From assembly GCA_964448015.1 (NCBI GenBank), contig CAYUUV010000017.1, forward strand, positions 1-22,073: a stretch of DNA of 22,073 nt, read 5' to 3'. Positions 1-8,253 of this stretch are shown here, piece after piece. A program made the position numbers and the translations under genes. Under the pieces are notes generated by a model. That model was not told the origin of the DNA, made no database searches, and saw nothing but the letters and a program-made list of their open reading frames with translations. Each line of letters opens with the position of its first letter. The first letter of the stretch is position 1. Source of the stretch: JACKGS01 sp964448015. GTDB taxonomy: Bacteria > Patescibacteriota > Saccharimonadia > Saccharimonadales > UBA7683.

Positions 1-6
1 TAAGCC

Positions 7-231
7 CTAGCGGCGAAGGATAATGGCGGCTGGCATGGCCGTGGTTGTGCCCTTGCGGCACGTTCCGGCCAGGACTGACGTTATTGTCTTTCTTGAGCGA
101 CCCGCAAGGGTGGCCTGGAAGGTTGACGGCGTTGCCATCAAGTCACAGCAGTGACCAAGCCGACAAGGCGCGCCAGGAATGGGCATCCCGGTTTTGCAAA
201 GCAAAATGCGCCTGTGACACAAATCACTCAC
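7..231 (-). CDS. possible small unknown ORF after the winged-helix gene
   Basis: A 74-codon frame with a GTG start overlaps the TAG stop of the upstream gene by one base (TAGTG) and ends in TAG at 7-9. The predicted product is basic and rich in Thr, Ala and Cys, and I recognise no domain. This stretch is clearly more GC-rich than what follows, and several other frames are also open across it, which lowers the value of the open frame. The tight coupling to the preceding gene is the only positive argument. It could equally be non-coding. Confidence 0.25.
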   Translation of the reverse strand: MSDLCHRRILLCKTGMPIPGAPCRLGHCCDLMATPSTFQATLAGRSRKTITSVLAGTCRKGTTTAMPAAIILRR

Positions 232-953
232 TAAAATTCCAAACTGGTCATGACACCTTCCGAGTCCCCGGTCGTGGTTCTTCTATCAGTGAATGCCTCG
301 CAGCCCGCTAAGTAATACCTGTTTGGCCCATATGAATTAGACCCTATAGTGGGCTCACGCCCCACGTTCTTGAGAAGCCCACTCGAAAGCAACATACTGA
401 TAGCGCGACGTGTATCCTTTTCAGGAATCCCAGTTTTTTGAAAAATCGTTTCATAGCTGGCAACCGAATACACAACGCTTCGACCCCTGACGCAAGCCAA
501 GTACAGATACAGCTTCATGGCGTGCAAGTCATACTTTGAACGCAAAACAAAGTTCTTGAAGGGTCGAATCGATTTATCTTTACTCACAATAGCCTGGCAG
601 GGCAATTTGATCCAACTCCCTGTTGCCCAAGTCAACACATACCGGCGGCGTTGATTAGACCCTTCTGGGCAGATCACACCCAAGGCAATCAACCGGGCCA
701 AACCTTGTCGAATCAAGCTGCGCGACAAGCCCGTCGCATTCCCTAGCGCCTCATAGCTGCTCTGGGCAACATGGATTTCATGCTCTTTATCACCTTCGAC
801 ATCGTGCATGAACAACAGAGCCACATAGAGCATCAAGGCGGCTGTATCAGCAGCCGGACTTGTGTTTTCGCCATGTTTGAGCCACTTCATAGAGGGCAAC
901 AGTTCCAGCAGTTGGCTTTGTGGCACTTTGTACCAAGGCAGTACTTTGATCAT
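231..953 (-). CDS. putative winged-helix DNA-binding protein
   Basis: 240 aa, starting at an ATG preceded by AGAGG about 7 bases upstream, stop TAG. Two segments look like winged-helix or HTH units: roughly residues 65-110 (YEALGNATGLSRSLIRQGLA, then a hydrophobic turn and RRRYVLT) and roughly 165-215 (YETIFQKTGIPEKDTRRAIS, then LLSSGLLKN). Tandem winged helices occur in plasmid replication initiators and transcription regulators, but I see no further signature to choose between them. The gene starts 42 bases from a sequence gap, so its promoter region may be incomplete. The product is probably a cytosolic DNA-binding regulator; this rests on fold-like patterns only. Confidence 0.7.
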   Translation of the reverse strand: MIKVLPWYKVPQSQLLELLPSMKWLKHGENTSPAADTAALMLYVALLFMHDVEGDKEHEIHVAQSSYEALGNATGLSRSLIRQGLARLIALGVICPEGSNQRRRYVLTWATGSWIKLPCQAIVSKDKSIRPFKNFVLRSKYDLHAMKLYLYLACVRGRSVVYSVASYETIFQKTGIPEKDTRRAISMLLSSGLLKNVGREPTIGSNSYGPNRYYLAGCEAFTDRRTTTGDSEGVMTSLEF

Positions 954-1346
954 CGTTTGCCTCTTTTATTCTGCTGCGCCAGTACATGCAAAGCANNNNN
1001 NNNNNCGGGCGTAAGCAACCAAAGAATTTGAATGACCAGATTACCATTTTCTGTTAACCAAGACATATCACTGACAGTAATATTAAGCTTCATATTTTGA
1101 ACTGTTAAATAAAGCTAGCTACTCAATCGGCTAGACATGTTTTCGTTTTTAACAGCTCTTAGCTATTTAATCTAGAGAGGGTTGCCCGTCATTTTTGAAA
1201 TTTTTTATTTAAACTCAATAAGTTATAAGTAAAAAACTTAGTCTATAGTATGCTTATCTTAGTTCATGAAAACCTACTATTTCAGCCAAAACATTAACGC
1301 CTAAACACTAAATACAAGCAATATACCCTCATGCCATAATAAATTC
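954..1346. other. AT-rich gene-free stretch with an assembly gap
   Basis: Holds 10 N at 996-1005 and then about 340 bases of strongly AT-rich sequence with stops in all frames, even if TGA is read as sense. No convincing promoter pair, tRNA or terminator was found. The abrupt fall in GC after the gap suggests that the two sides have different origins or that sequence is missing. Confidence 0.6.
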
Positions 1347-1715
1347 ATGTTGATCAGCGCAACTATTTTGGATGAAACGCTCTCTCCAGTGTTTGAGTAC
1401 CACACCGAGATTGATCCACTGCCGTTGCTGAACATCACAGAAAATCGCCAAGATAAAGCCAGGCATAAAGGTGCTGACTGGACGCAAAACAACATCAACA
1501 GCTGCGGGAAAGCTTTTCTCAACAAACTCAAAGCTTCACAAGAACAAACGCCAAATTTCCAAATGGAAGTCACTGATATTGTGATGGCATTGTGCTTACA
1601 TCAATCACTCTTCATGGGTATTGAAACCGCAACTCTGATAAAGACAAATCTCGAACTCAAGATATTGTCAGACGGAACTGTGCATGCAAGCAGCCATTCC
1701 AGCTTGCGAGGATAA
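1347..1715 (+). CDS. hypothetical protein, 122 aa
   Basis: ATG start and TAA stop, 122 aa, soluble, with no membrane segment or signal peptide. The sequence is of ordinary composition, with a hydrophobic helical stretch near residues 75-95. No family was recognised. It lies convergent to the Fic gene, with only a few bases between the two ends. No clear ribosome binding site precedes the ATG, and the opposite strand also has a 90-codon frame, so coding status is likely but not secure. Confidence 0.45.
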   Translation: MLISATILDETLSPVFEYHTEIDPLPLLNITENRQDKARHKGADWTQNNINSCGKAFLNKLKASQEQTPNFQMEVTDIVMALCLHQSLFMGIETATLIKTNLELKILSDGTVHASSHSSLRG

Positions 1716-1725
1716 CTTACTAAGC

Positions 1726-2793
1726 TCATGAAAGCCCGTACCAGGCACCTCGATTTTCACCATGTTGTGCAAGGTGTCCCGCATCTACCAATTTTTGAAG
1801 ATGCTGCTTGACGGTACTACGGTTCGCGCCTGTCAATTCAACGGCAAATTTTGTAGTTATGCGACCACGGGCACGAACGAGATCAAGTATTTGTAGAGAA
1901 AGCTCTGGCATGGCTGCAAGTAAAACTTTTTCAAACTCAACTTTCTTCTCTAACCGTTTCACTTGGGCATGCAGTGAACGCAAAAAAAACAAAATCCACG
2001 GTTGCCAATTCGGCGCATCAGTACGAATCGTGCCTTGTGTCCCTCGAAGGGCTTGGTAATACTCACGCTTGTTTTGTTCAATCACGCTTTCGAGTGAACT
2101 GTACGGCACATAGGCATACCCTGCCTGAAGAAGTAGGAGCGTAGTGAGAACACGGGATAATCGTCCGTTTCCGTCCTGGAAAGGGTGGATCTCTAAAAAT
2201 GTGACCACAAATACTGCCAGTGCAAGCAGTGGATGTAGGGTTGTACTTTCCTTCTCGGATCTGTACCAGGCCACCAGCTCCGACATCAGCCGTGGCGTGT
2301 CAAACGGCGTGGCAGTCTCAAAGACAATGGCAATTTGCTTTCCGTTTTCATCAAACGCGCCAACATTGTTTGATGTGGTTTTGTACTTCCCACGATGGTG
2401 CTCATCTTTACTACTGTGGACAAGTACATCTCGGTGCAGCTGCTGGATATGATTTTCGGTGAACGGGATATATTCCCAAGAAGTGAAAATAAGATCCATC
2501 ACCTCTGCATACCCTGCAACCTCTTCCTCATCACGGCTTTTAAAGGACTTCATTTCGAGATTCGCAAGCAAAGCTTGCACTTCCCGATCTGAAAGCTTGC
2601 TTCCTTCAATGCGGGTCGATGATCCAACACTTTCGATAGTGGCAACCTTGCGAAGTGCGTCTAGCCGTTCGGGTGAGATAGTCCCAAAGGCACGCCAAGC
2701 ACCCTTAAATTCGTCAATGCTCGAAATAAGGGTAAGCATTTCTGCTGTGATGATGATGGTTTGTGTATTGAGCATGTCCATAAATGTATCCAT
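1726..2793 (-). CDS. fic: Fic family protein with C-terminal winged helix
   Basis: 355 aa. The Fic motif HPFQDGNGRLSR lies at about residues 203-214, containing the catalytic His and the phosphate-binding DGNGR. Fic enzymes usually transfer AMP from ATP to hydroxyl side chains of target proteins. An N-terminal helix carries STRIEG (about 59-64), matching the inhibitory [S/T]xxxE[G/N] motif, so the protein looks like a class II, self-inhibited Fic. Residues about 295-355 form a winged-helix-like tail (ITTKFAVELTGANRSTVKQH), suggesting DNA binding and perhaps autoregulation. Alternative starts lie at Met5 and Met7, and the start region overlaps repeated sequence. No Shine-Dalgarno is evident. 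The frame stops at TGA (1726-1728); if TGA is sense here, it runs two codons further to TAG at 1720. Confidence 0.92.
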   Translation of the reverse strand: MDTFMDMLNTQTIIITAEMLTLISSIDEFKGAWRAFGTISPERLDALRKVATIESVGSSTRIEGSKLSDREVQALLANLEMKSFKSRDEEEVAGYAEVMDLIFTSWEYIPFTENHIQQLHRDVLVHSSKDEHHRGKYKTTSNNVGAFDENGKQIAIVFETATPFDTPRLMSELVAWYRSEKESTTLHPLLALAVFVVTFLEIHPFQDGNGRLSRVLTTLLLLQAGYAYVPYSSLESVIEQNKREYYQALRGTQGTIRTDAPNWQPWILFFLRSLHAQVKRLEKKVEFEKVLLAAMPELSLQILDLVRARGRITTKFAVELTGANRSTVKQHLQKLVDAGHLAQHGENRGAWYGLS

Positions 2794-2920
2794 TTATGTC
2801 CATTTGGCAAACATATTTCTGAAAATTTCTTGATACAACGACAAACTCAGGATCATCACTCTCGTAAAAGCCCGACTAACCACCTTAATCAAGCCATAAA
2901 CATGTCCATTTATATCCAAA
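2774..2920. promoter_or_regulatory. repeated operator-like motif at and upstream of the Fic start
   Basis: The plus-strand word YATCCATTTATRTCCA occurs twice in the same orientation. One copy (2787-2804) overlaps the Fic start codon; the other (2903-2920, there preceded by G) lies about 115 bases upstream. The downstream copy also forms a perfect inverted repeat, ATAAATG/CATTTAT with a 4-base spacer (2780-2797). The pattern would suit autoregulation by the winged-helix tail of the Fic protein. That function is inference. Confidence 0.5.
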
Positions 2921-3054
2921 TCGATCAGAAAGACGACACCAGAAAATATATTTTGCAAAAATTTTAAAAAAACACCTTTTTCCATGACTTGCACAACTAA
3001 GTATCTTCGCAAGACCCAATTTGAGGTGCTGCAGCCATAACTAAGGAACAAAGC

Positions 3055-3711
3055 ATGAAAAACAAACACACCACCCTGTTCATCTCAAACGCATTAGACA
3101 AGTTGTTTGTCCTGCTGACAAAGCCAATTTTTATGCTCTTGGTAGTGTCAGTAACCCCGTGGTTCGTTATAGCCATCGTGGCCTGGTTATTCAGCCCAAT
3201 GCACACAATTAACGGCACAAACCACAAAAAACACTTGTGTGAGCCATACTGTCATGATACTATAAGCATAGTACAGCAGCACTATGAAAGAGAGCCCATG
3301 ATTACCACTACCAAAACTCCATACAAAGATGGTGATCTTCGCATCGGTTGGGCCTCATGGGACGATGGTTCCATGACCGATCGCTCAATCAAATACGCCT
3401 ACAAAGATGTTAGTGGCAAAATTTCCCGCGGTGCGCCAGAACTGCCTTTCGATATTTTGATTGATATGGTTGTATATGCCTACAGTGAGAATGAGTTGCG
3501 CTTCGAGAGTGCGCGTTGCGACCAACTGAATATCGATACGGCTACAAAGCAAGAACTATTGGAAGAAAAGAAATTGCTGGCCTCATCTTTGATGATTCTT
3601 TCCAAAATGAAAATGGATCTACCGTGGGCGGAATTCATAGATCCGTACGATCAAATTGGCACTCGCTACGAGAAGATCAAGGCAAAACTGGCTACTCAAC
3701 CATCTTTATAG
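3055..3711 (+). CDS. membrane-anchored protein of unknown function
   Basis: 218 aa. The ATG start is supported by AAGGA about 8 bases upstream. Residues about 18-48 are a long hydrophobic segment (FVLLTKPIFMLL, then WFVIAIVAWLF) that would form one or two membrane helices. The rest, from about residue 80, is a soluble domain beginning TPYKDGDLRIGWASWDDGSM, with a charged helical C-terminus (TKQELLEEKKLLASS). No family was recognised. It converges with the coupling-protein gene, the two 3' ends overlapping by 6 bases. An internal Met near residue 82, just before that domain, could give a soluble form, but the upstream start has the better ribosome site. Confidence 0.75.
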   Translation: MKNKHTTLFISNALDKLFVLLTKPIFMLLVVSVTPWFVIAIVAWLFSPMHTINGTNHKKHLCEPYCHDTISIVQQHYEREPMITTTKTPYKDGDLRIGWASWDDGSMTDRSIKYAYKDVSGKISRGAPELPFDILIDMVVYAYSENELRFESARCDQLNIDTATKQELLEEKKLLASSLMILSKMKMDLPWAEFIDPYDQIGTRYEKIKAKLATQPSL

Positions 3712-5250
3712 CGGCACCAGCTCCACACGCCCCAACGCCCTACCCTCTGGCTTATACGCCGTTGTCTTCGTCCGCCTCTCAAACCCCTTGTTCTTGAAAT
3801 AAGGTGTCACATTGAGCAGCGTAGGTCGCTTGTTCGCAAACAAATACAGCACCTGGTCGTCTGGCATGGCGCGAAGCGCTGCCGGTGACATCAAAGCTTG
3901 CCGTTCCAAGCGCACATTCCCCATAGCGTCCATGTGCTCCAGGTGAACTTCACCGATGGTTCGCGCCAGCTCACTCGCCGTATCTATATCCATCCCTGAG
4001 AAAAACAAACGACTGGCCACACCACCGTTCAAAATCGTGTGCGCCCCTGCCTTGCCGTAACGGTCTTCCAGTTGGCTCAAAGACTGCAACACGATGGATA
4101 ACGAGATCTTGCGCTGCCGCGTCGTCGTGATAATCGCCGGAAAATCAGGAATCGTCAGATGCCCGAACTCATCGAGGAGAAAGTAAATCGGCAAACTGTT
4201 TGCTGTATGTCGGCGGTCATCCAAGCAATAGTGAAACAACTGTGTGTAAAACAAGTTCATCATTAGCGCGTAATAGCACACGCGGTTCTGTGGAAACACC
4301 AAAAACAAAGCCGTTTTTTGCGTCCGTAAAGATGCAAAGTCAAAGGTGCTTTGACTGGTCAAACGGGCTATATCTGAGTCAGACAGCATTGACAACGATG
4401 CCTTGGCCTGCGACAACAAACCCTGCAGCGTCTTGTCACTCTGGGCAATAAATCCCTTGTACGCGTTATACGTTGCATCATCAGGCGCATTCGCTGCCAC
4501 AAACGGTAGCAAGGCTTGACCATCTCCAAAGCTTTGCAGCAAATACTGCAGATTGGCCAAGTTGGCATACCGAGCAGCATCTACATGGTGCTTCAAACAC
4601 TTGATCAAAATCCCCGTGATTTCCTCGGCACCATGAATCCAAAACGGATCGGCTTTGCTGCCGTGGTTGGCGGTACGAATCAGGATGTGCGCGATTTCCT
4701 GCATCTCGGCATTGGTGTTAGCCAACGACAAGGGATTAAAACCAATGCTGGCCATCAGATCCAGTGGATTCAACTGGTACACCTTATAGCCTCGGCGTAT
4801 GAGATCCCCTGAGGTACGCTCGTAGAGCGTACCTGAAGGATCGGTTGCCACTATCGAGGCATTGTCCAAGCTCAACAGATTCGGCAAAATAAACGAAGCG
4901 GTCTTCCCTGCCCCGGTCGTCGCCACCACTGCCAAGTTTCTGAAACTGGCGTCTGCAGACAACCGCGCCTGGCCACCGTCCAGCGTCAAGCCCTGATTCT
5001 TCGGTGAAAGTAAATCTTTGCGCTCGTCTGAATCCAAAAACCTCCCCGCGTTTTCTGCGCGGATCTCACGACTGCGCCACCACGAATACAGTGCCTTCCC
5101 TGCAAAAAACCAAGCAGCCTTCTTACCCAACATACGCGTTGCCCACGGTCACGCCAAAAATGCCGCTACAGCAATGTAGAGGCATAAGGCTAGCAAACAC
5201 ACCCACAGCACCGATGTCCATCACACTCCATCCTTAAGCCAAACACCCAT
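3706..5250 (-). CDS. type IV coupling protein, VirD4/TraG family, with two in-frame TGA codons
   Basis: The ATPase that links the relaxosome to a secretion channel. Walker A TTGAGKT lies at about residues 111-117 and Walker B LLDEFG at about 358-363. The family motif DPSGTLYE and a C-terminal VLQSLSQLEDRYG-type stretch are also present. Under the standard code the longest frame starts at 5133 and lacks the N-terminal membrane helix. Upstream in the same frame there is no TAA or TAG back to an ATG at 5248-5250. That adds 39 residues, including LWVCLLALCLYIAVAAFLA, a good membrane helix, interrupted only by TGA at 5221-5223 (residue 10) and 5149-5151 (residue 34). I therefore place the start at 5250 and read TGA as sense, giving 514 aa and stop TAA. 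The alternative is a nonsense-damaged or soluble truncated protein starting at 5133. Confidence 0.88.
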
Positions 5251-5316
5251 TTCAAAAATAACTACGAAATAACAATTGTCCTACACCCTGGCTATGCACC
5301 CTGCATGGCACACTTT

Positions 5317-6240
5317 TTAGCGTTCACGCTCTGACAAAAATTGACTCCGCCTCAATCATGCCAAAAACGCATTCGCATCCTTGTACCCTGCGTACAAACC
5401 AGACGCATCCACCACCCGCCAACGTCCATCTTGCTCCCCTGCTTCCATCAGTTTCGCCAGGCCTTGTTGACCGGTTGCATCATGGTCAAGGTAACTGTGC
5501 AAGTTATGAATGTCCTGCATTTTGAGGCGTGCAATACCACGATCTGCCAATGCAAGCGAGTTCATCACCAGTACATTCGCGTTCGAGGTGTCCTTTGTAG
5601 TGCATCAGCACACTCAAAAAATAAAAAACCCTTCAAACACTGCCGCTTGCTGACTACCCACTTTTGGCAAAAAACTAATGTCCTTGGTGCCAATTGACCC
5701 CTTAAACGCTGCATTGCGCACTTCAAAGCCACCAGCATCGTTGGCAAAGCCCAGGGCACGGAAACGGTGCTCATCCACGCGGTAAGCCACCTCCTTGAGG
5801 TACAACCGCGCCAGATCCAGTGAGATACCCCGTGACTCTACATACGACTCTAAAACCCGATCTGAGATCTCAGCCACGGATTCAATCACCGGTGCGACTT
5901 TCGGTTTGGCCAATGCTGCCGGCAAAATAAGGCCTTCTGAAAAACCCGACACAGCAGCTCGCGCCGGACTCCCCAAAATATCCGCAATCGTTGCCAGTGT
6001 GCGCGACATATCTTCCGTATGCTCCAGCTGCTGCACAAAATCGATCACCGTACCCCCTGCTCCCATGCCATGGTCGTACCAAACATTTTTAGCGCAGTCG
6101 ATCTTGAACGATGGCGTCCGCTCCTGCGGTCGAAACGGGCTTTTGTACCAAAGGTCATTGCCGCGTATGGCCGCTGGCTGGTAGCCCATACGGCCTAAGA
6201 ATTCGTGCAAAGGCGCGGCCTTGGCTTGTTTGCTGTTCAT
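5317..6240 (-). CDS. toprim/DnaG-like primase-related protein with in-frame TGA codons
   Basis: Read with TGA as sense, this is 307 aa ending in TAA. Residues about 28-70 match the N-terminal CHC2-type region of mobile-element primases (YKSPFRPQERTPSF, then NVWYDHGMGAGGTVIDFV), but the zinc-ligand Cys/His set is not evident. A toprim domain follows: VFEGFF (about 201-206, candidate metal-binding Glu), NSLALADRG, and LDHDATG (DxD at about 252-254). TGA codons lie at 5614-5616 and 5605-5607, just after VFEGFFIF, and at 5356-5358 near the end. With standard stops the gene is split in two. A competing explanation is a pair of compensating indels between about 5590 and 5625, since the alternate frame there reads FLSVLMHYK, a family-like sequence. 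The start at MNSK is chosen by homology feel; a GTG lies 13 codons upstream. Confidence 0.75.
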
Positions 6241-6336
6241 GGCTAAGTAGGTAAAAAGAATATCTTGTCCAGGTAGCACTAACGAAAGTCAGCGGTCTCT
6301 GTCGGTGTCCTTATCGTCCCTTGCGCGTTCTGGTTT

Positions 6337-6346
6337 NNNNNNNNNN
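6337..6346. other. assembly gap (10 N) between relaxase and primase genes
   Basis: Ten N of unknown real length. It hides the 3' end of the relaxase if TGA is sense. The sequence after it (minus strand) encodes a charged tail, KPERARDDKDTDRDR, ending at TGA 6289-6291, in frame with the primase. Confidence 0.9.
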
Positions 6347-6351
6347 GGGGT

Positions 6352-7518
6352 TCAGCGGGTAGTTGGGTCGGAAATTGGTGGTTTTTTGGGTGTCGTTGGT
6401 GCTTTTGCCCGCTCGGCCTCTTGCTCCTGCAGCCGCTTCAAAATGTCATCGGTATAGACTTGTTGCGGCGCTTCTCGCCCAGGTACTGGTTCTGGCGGTG
6501 TCTGCTCCCCATGCCAAGCCTCGTGCAGTTTGCCCGTTATGAACTCCTTGCCCACGATTTCCACCGTACTCGGCCCACTGTCTGTCCAGTCACCGCCCAT
6601 GGTTTTAGAAGGATGTTGCTCTGTCATGTCTTTATGCTCCTTATTGGGGTCATTTTGCTTATTTTGGGATGGTGACACTTTTTCTGCCGTCAACCGCAAT
6701 TCCGTTGCTTGGTAATGTGCTTCTAGTCCCAAAGTGGAAAGCCGGTGTTTTCTCTCCAAACCGCCCTCCTCTCGCACCACCACGCCCACAGACCGACCTC
6801 GAACGTACACCCGAATGCCATCCAATTCCAGCAAGCGTTTGAGATCTTCGGCGTTTTGTGCCCGTTCAAACAGTTGGTGCAACTGGTTTTTAAGGGTTTC
6901 CTTGCGGCTCTGCGCACCTGTGCGCGACTTCATTGCCTGTTCGTGCACTTGGGTTTTAAGTCGTTCTTTGCTCTGTGCCTCCCGTCCATAAATCAAGGTT
7001 TGTCCCAATTCAGGATACCGTGCCAGCACATAGGCTTCGAGCTCCTTCTGAATCGTCGCAAACTCGGCCTTGGTTAACCACTCGCGATTACGACGTTCAA
7101 CCTCATTGGCTGAGATCATCAGATGCAAGTGCAAATGCTCGGTTTCACGGTGGATCACGCCATACGCGAGCTGCTTGGGCGCCCGATTCCGCAAATACTC
7201 CTGCCCAATATCCGTCACCATACGCTCCAGCTCATCAGAGCGAGCACCACGGGATAAATACTCCGAAGAGAACGATAACATCTCATGGTAAAGCACATTC
7301 CCACGCTTGTGCTCTTTCAAAAAGCTGGCGTTTCGAGTAAACACGTTGTGCAACTCCGCCTCCTCCATGCCCTCCTGGCCATAGAAGTTGTGCCATAGCA
7401 CCGCTTTGCCGTTTTCTTCCTCGATACCCCGATTCATGTAGCGAATCAGCTTACCAAACACCCGTGAAGCACCGGCACTCCCCTGTCCTGCTTTTCTACC
7501 TAAACTTTTAATAATCAT
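6352..7518 (-). CDS. relaxase / mobilization nuclease
   Basis: 388 aa to the first TGA. The metal-binding motif III HLHLHL lies at about residues 128-133 (three His), as in HUH relaxases that nick oriT and stay covalently bound to the DNA 5' end. Candidate catalytic Tyr is Y27 in LIRYMNRG. The C-terminal third is charged, Pro-rich and probably disordered, as is common in relaxase tails. It lies 27 bases downstream of mobC and upstream of the primase-like and coupling-protein genes, so the block looks like one operon. The terminal codon is TGA at 6352-6354, followed by 5 bases and a gap. If TGA is sense, the true C-terminus lies beyond the gap. Confidence 0.9.
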   Translation of the reverse strand: MIIKSLGRKAGQGSAGASRVFGKLIRYMNRGIEEENGKAVLWHNFYGQEGMEEAELHNVFTRNASFLKEHKRGNVLYHEMLSFSSEYLSRGARSDELERMVTDIGQEYLRNRAPKQLAYGVIHRETEHLHLHLMISANEVERRNREWLTKAEFATIQKELEAYVLARYPELGQTLIYGREAQSKERLKTQVHEQAMKSRTGAQSRKETLKNQLHQLFERAQNAEDLKRLLELDGIRVYVRGRSVGVVVREEGGLERKHRLSTLGLEAHYQATELRLTAEKVSPSQNKQNDPNKEHKDMTEQHPSKTMGGDWTDSGPSTVEIVGKEFITGKLHEAWHGEQTPPEPVPGREAPQQVYTDDILKRLQEQEAERAKAPTTPKKPPISDPTTR

Positions 7519-7545
7519 GACGACGAATTGAAAAGTTGAACGACG

Positions 7546-7908
7546 CTAACCAGCCCGTTCGGGCATGGCCACGAACTGCCGCACCATGTCATCCATGCGC
7601 TTGAGCTGCAATTGCACCTCATGGGTATGCATGAAAGCTCGCATTTCATTCGAATGCCTGGCCAACTGGTTCAAGTTGTTGCCAATACCGCGCACCACAC
7701 TCAAAACATCGTCCAAACGTTCTGCAAGATCTGGCGGCACGATGTAAGTGGCGTCCAGGTCGGCAATGGCACGGCGTTTCAAATGGGTAGCAAATCGCTC
7801 GCCCTGTTTCAATGCGGCGGCCTCCATGCGGGTGTATTCAGCGGGATTGAGATTCACCGTGACCCGTCGCATACCCTCCTCGCGCTGCCGCTCACGAAAC
7901 GCGCTCAT
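7546..7908 (-). CDS. mobC: MobC-type relaxosome accessory protein
   Basis: 120 aa. The N-terminus has a ribbon-helix-helix-like pattern (RRVTVNLNPAEYTRMEAAA). The family hallmark GIGNNLNQLARHSN lies at about residues 75-88. MobC proteins bind oriT and help the relaxase open the strands. It is the first gene of the mobilization block, with the relaxase following, so oriT is most likely just upstream. Start ATG, stop TAG. Confidence 0.87.
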   Translation of the reverse strand: MSAFRERQREEGMRRVTVNLNPAEYTRMEAAALKQGERFATHLKRRAIADLDATYIVPPDLAERLDDVLSVVRGIGNNLNQLARHSNEMRAFMHTHEVQLQLKRMDDMVRQFVAMPERAG

Positions 7909-8029
7909 GTAAGCGGAGCGATCAGCAGTAGCGGGTAATGGCTTTTATTTGTGATTGGGCGTTGTGTGGATGACAAGCACGGCGGACAGGGTGAATGTAA
8001 TTTGAGGTGAAGTGACTTTGGGGGCGCCT

Positions 8030-8045
8030 GGGGGGGGGGGGGGGG
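8030..8045. repeat. 16-base poly-G tract
   Basis: An uninterrupted run of 16 G bounded by ordinary sequence on both sides. It may be a true slippage-prone tract or an assembly artefact; a larger G-rich smear next to the gap at 11528 suggests caution. Confidence 0.8.
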
Positions 8046-8108
8046 CAGGTCTTTTGTTTTGGTATTTGGTATTCCGAGGGGTCGAGGGGGCGCGGATTCG
8101 CCACCTCG

Positions 8109-8253
8109 CAAGTTAGAGTTTTCGAGGTCTGTGTCCACGCGTGTGTTGTACCGGTCAGGGACAATGCATGCGACGCACATAGGCCGTCAGTGGACAGTTA
8201 TTGAACCTGCGATAGCCAGGAAAATAATTGTTCGCTGCGAAAACTCAAACTTG
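8109..8253. repeat. 16-bp inverted repeat, arms 113 bases apart
   Basis: CAAGTTAGAGTTTTCG at 8109-8124 pairs with CGAAAACTCAAACTTG at 8238-8253, 15 of 16 positions. The arms contain AGAGTTTT, a word that also recurs in the partition region. This could be a relaxosome or MobC binding region; the role is inferred from position only. Confidence 0.55.

Noticed and set aside
4..234. Plus-strand frame open when TGA is sense (three TGA)
   Set aside because: No usable start codon in most of its length and no recognisable domain; a frame of 77 codons without TAA/TAG in GC-rich DNA is not surprising.
45..311. Plus-strand open frame over the start of the window
   Set aside because: Overlaps the 3' end of the winged-helix gene on the other strand, has no ribosome site, and the region is GC-rich with several frames open by chance.
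1301..1573. Minus-strand 90-codon frame opposite the 122-aa gene
   Set aside because: Composition is unlike a real protein (Ser, Leu and Cys patches typical of a shadow frame); the plus-strand product is more plausible.
2794..3069. Minus-strand 91-codon frame upstream of the first Fic gene
   Set aside because: Hydrophobic composition from AT-rich DNA, ends exactly in the repeat before the Fic start, and overlaps the ribosome site of the plus-strand gene.
7905..8180. Pro-rich minus-strand frame upstream of mobC
   Set aside because: Its PPPPP stretch is only the translated G/C homopolymer; likely oriT DNA.
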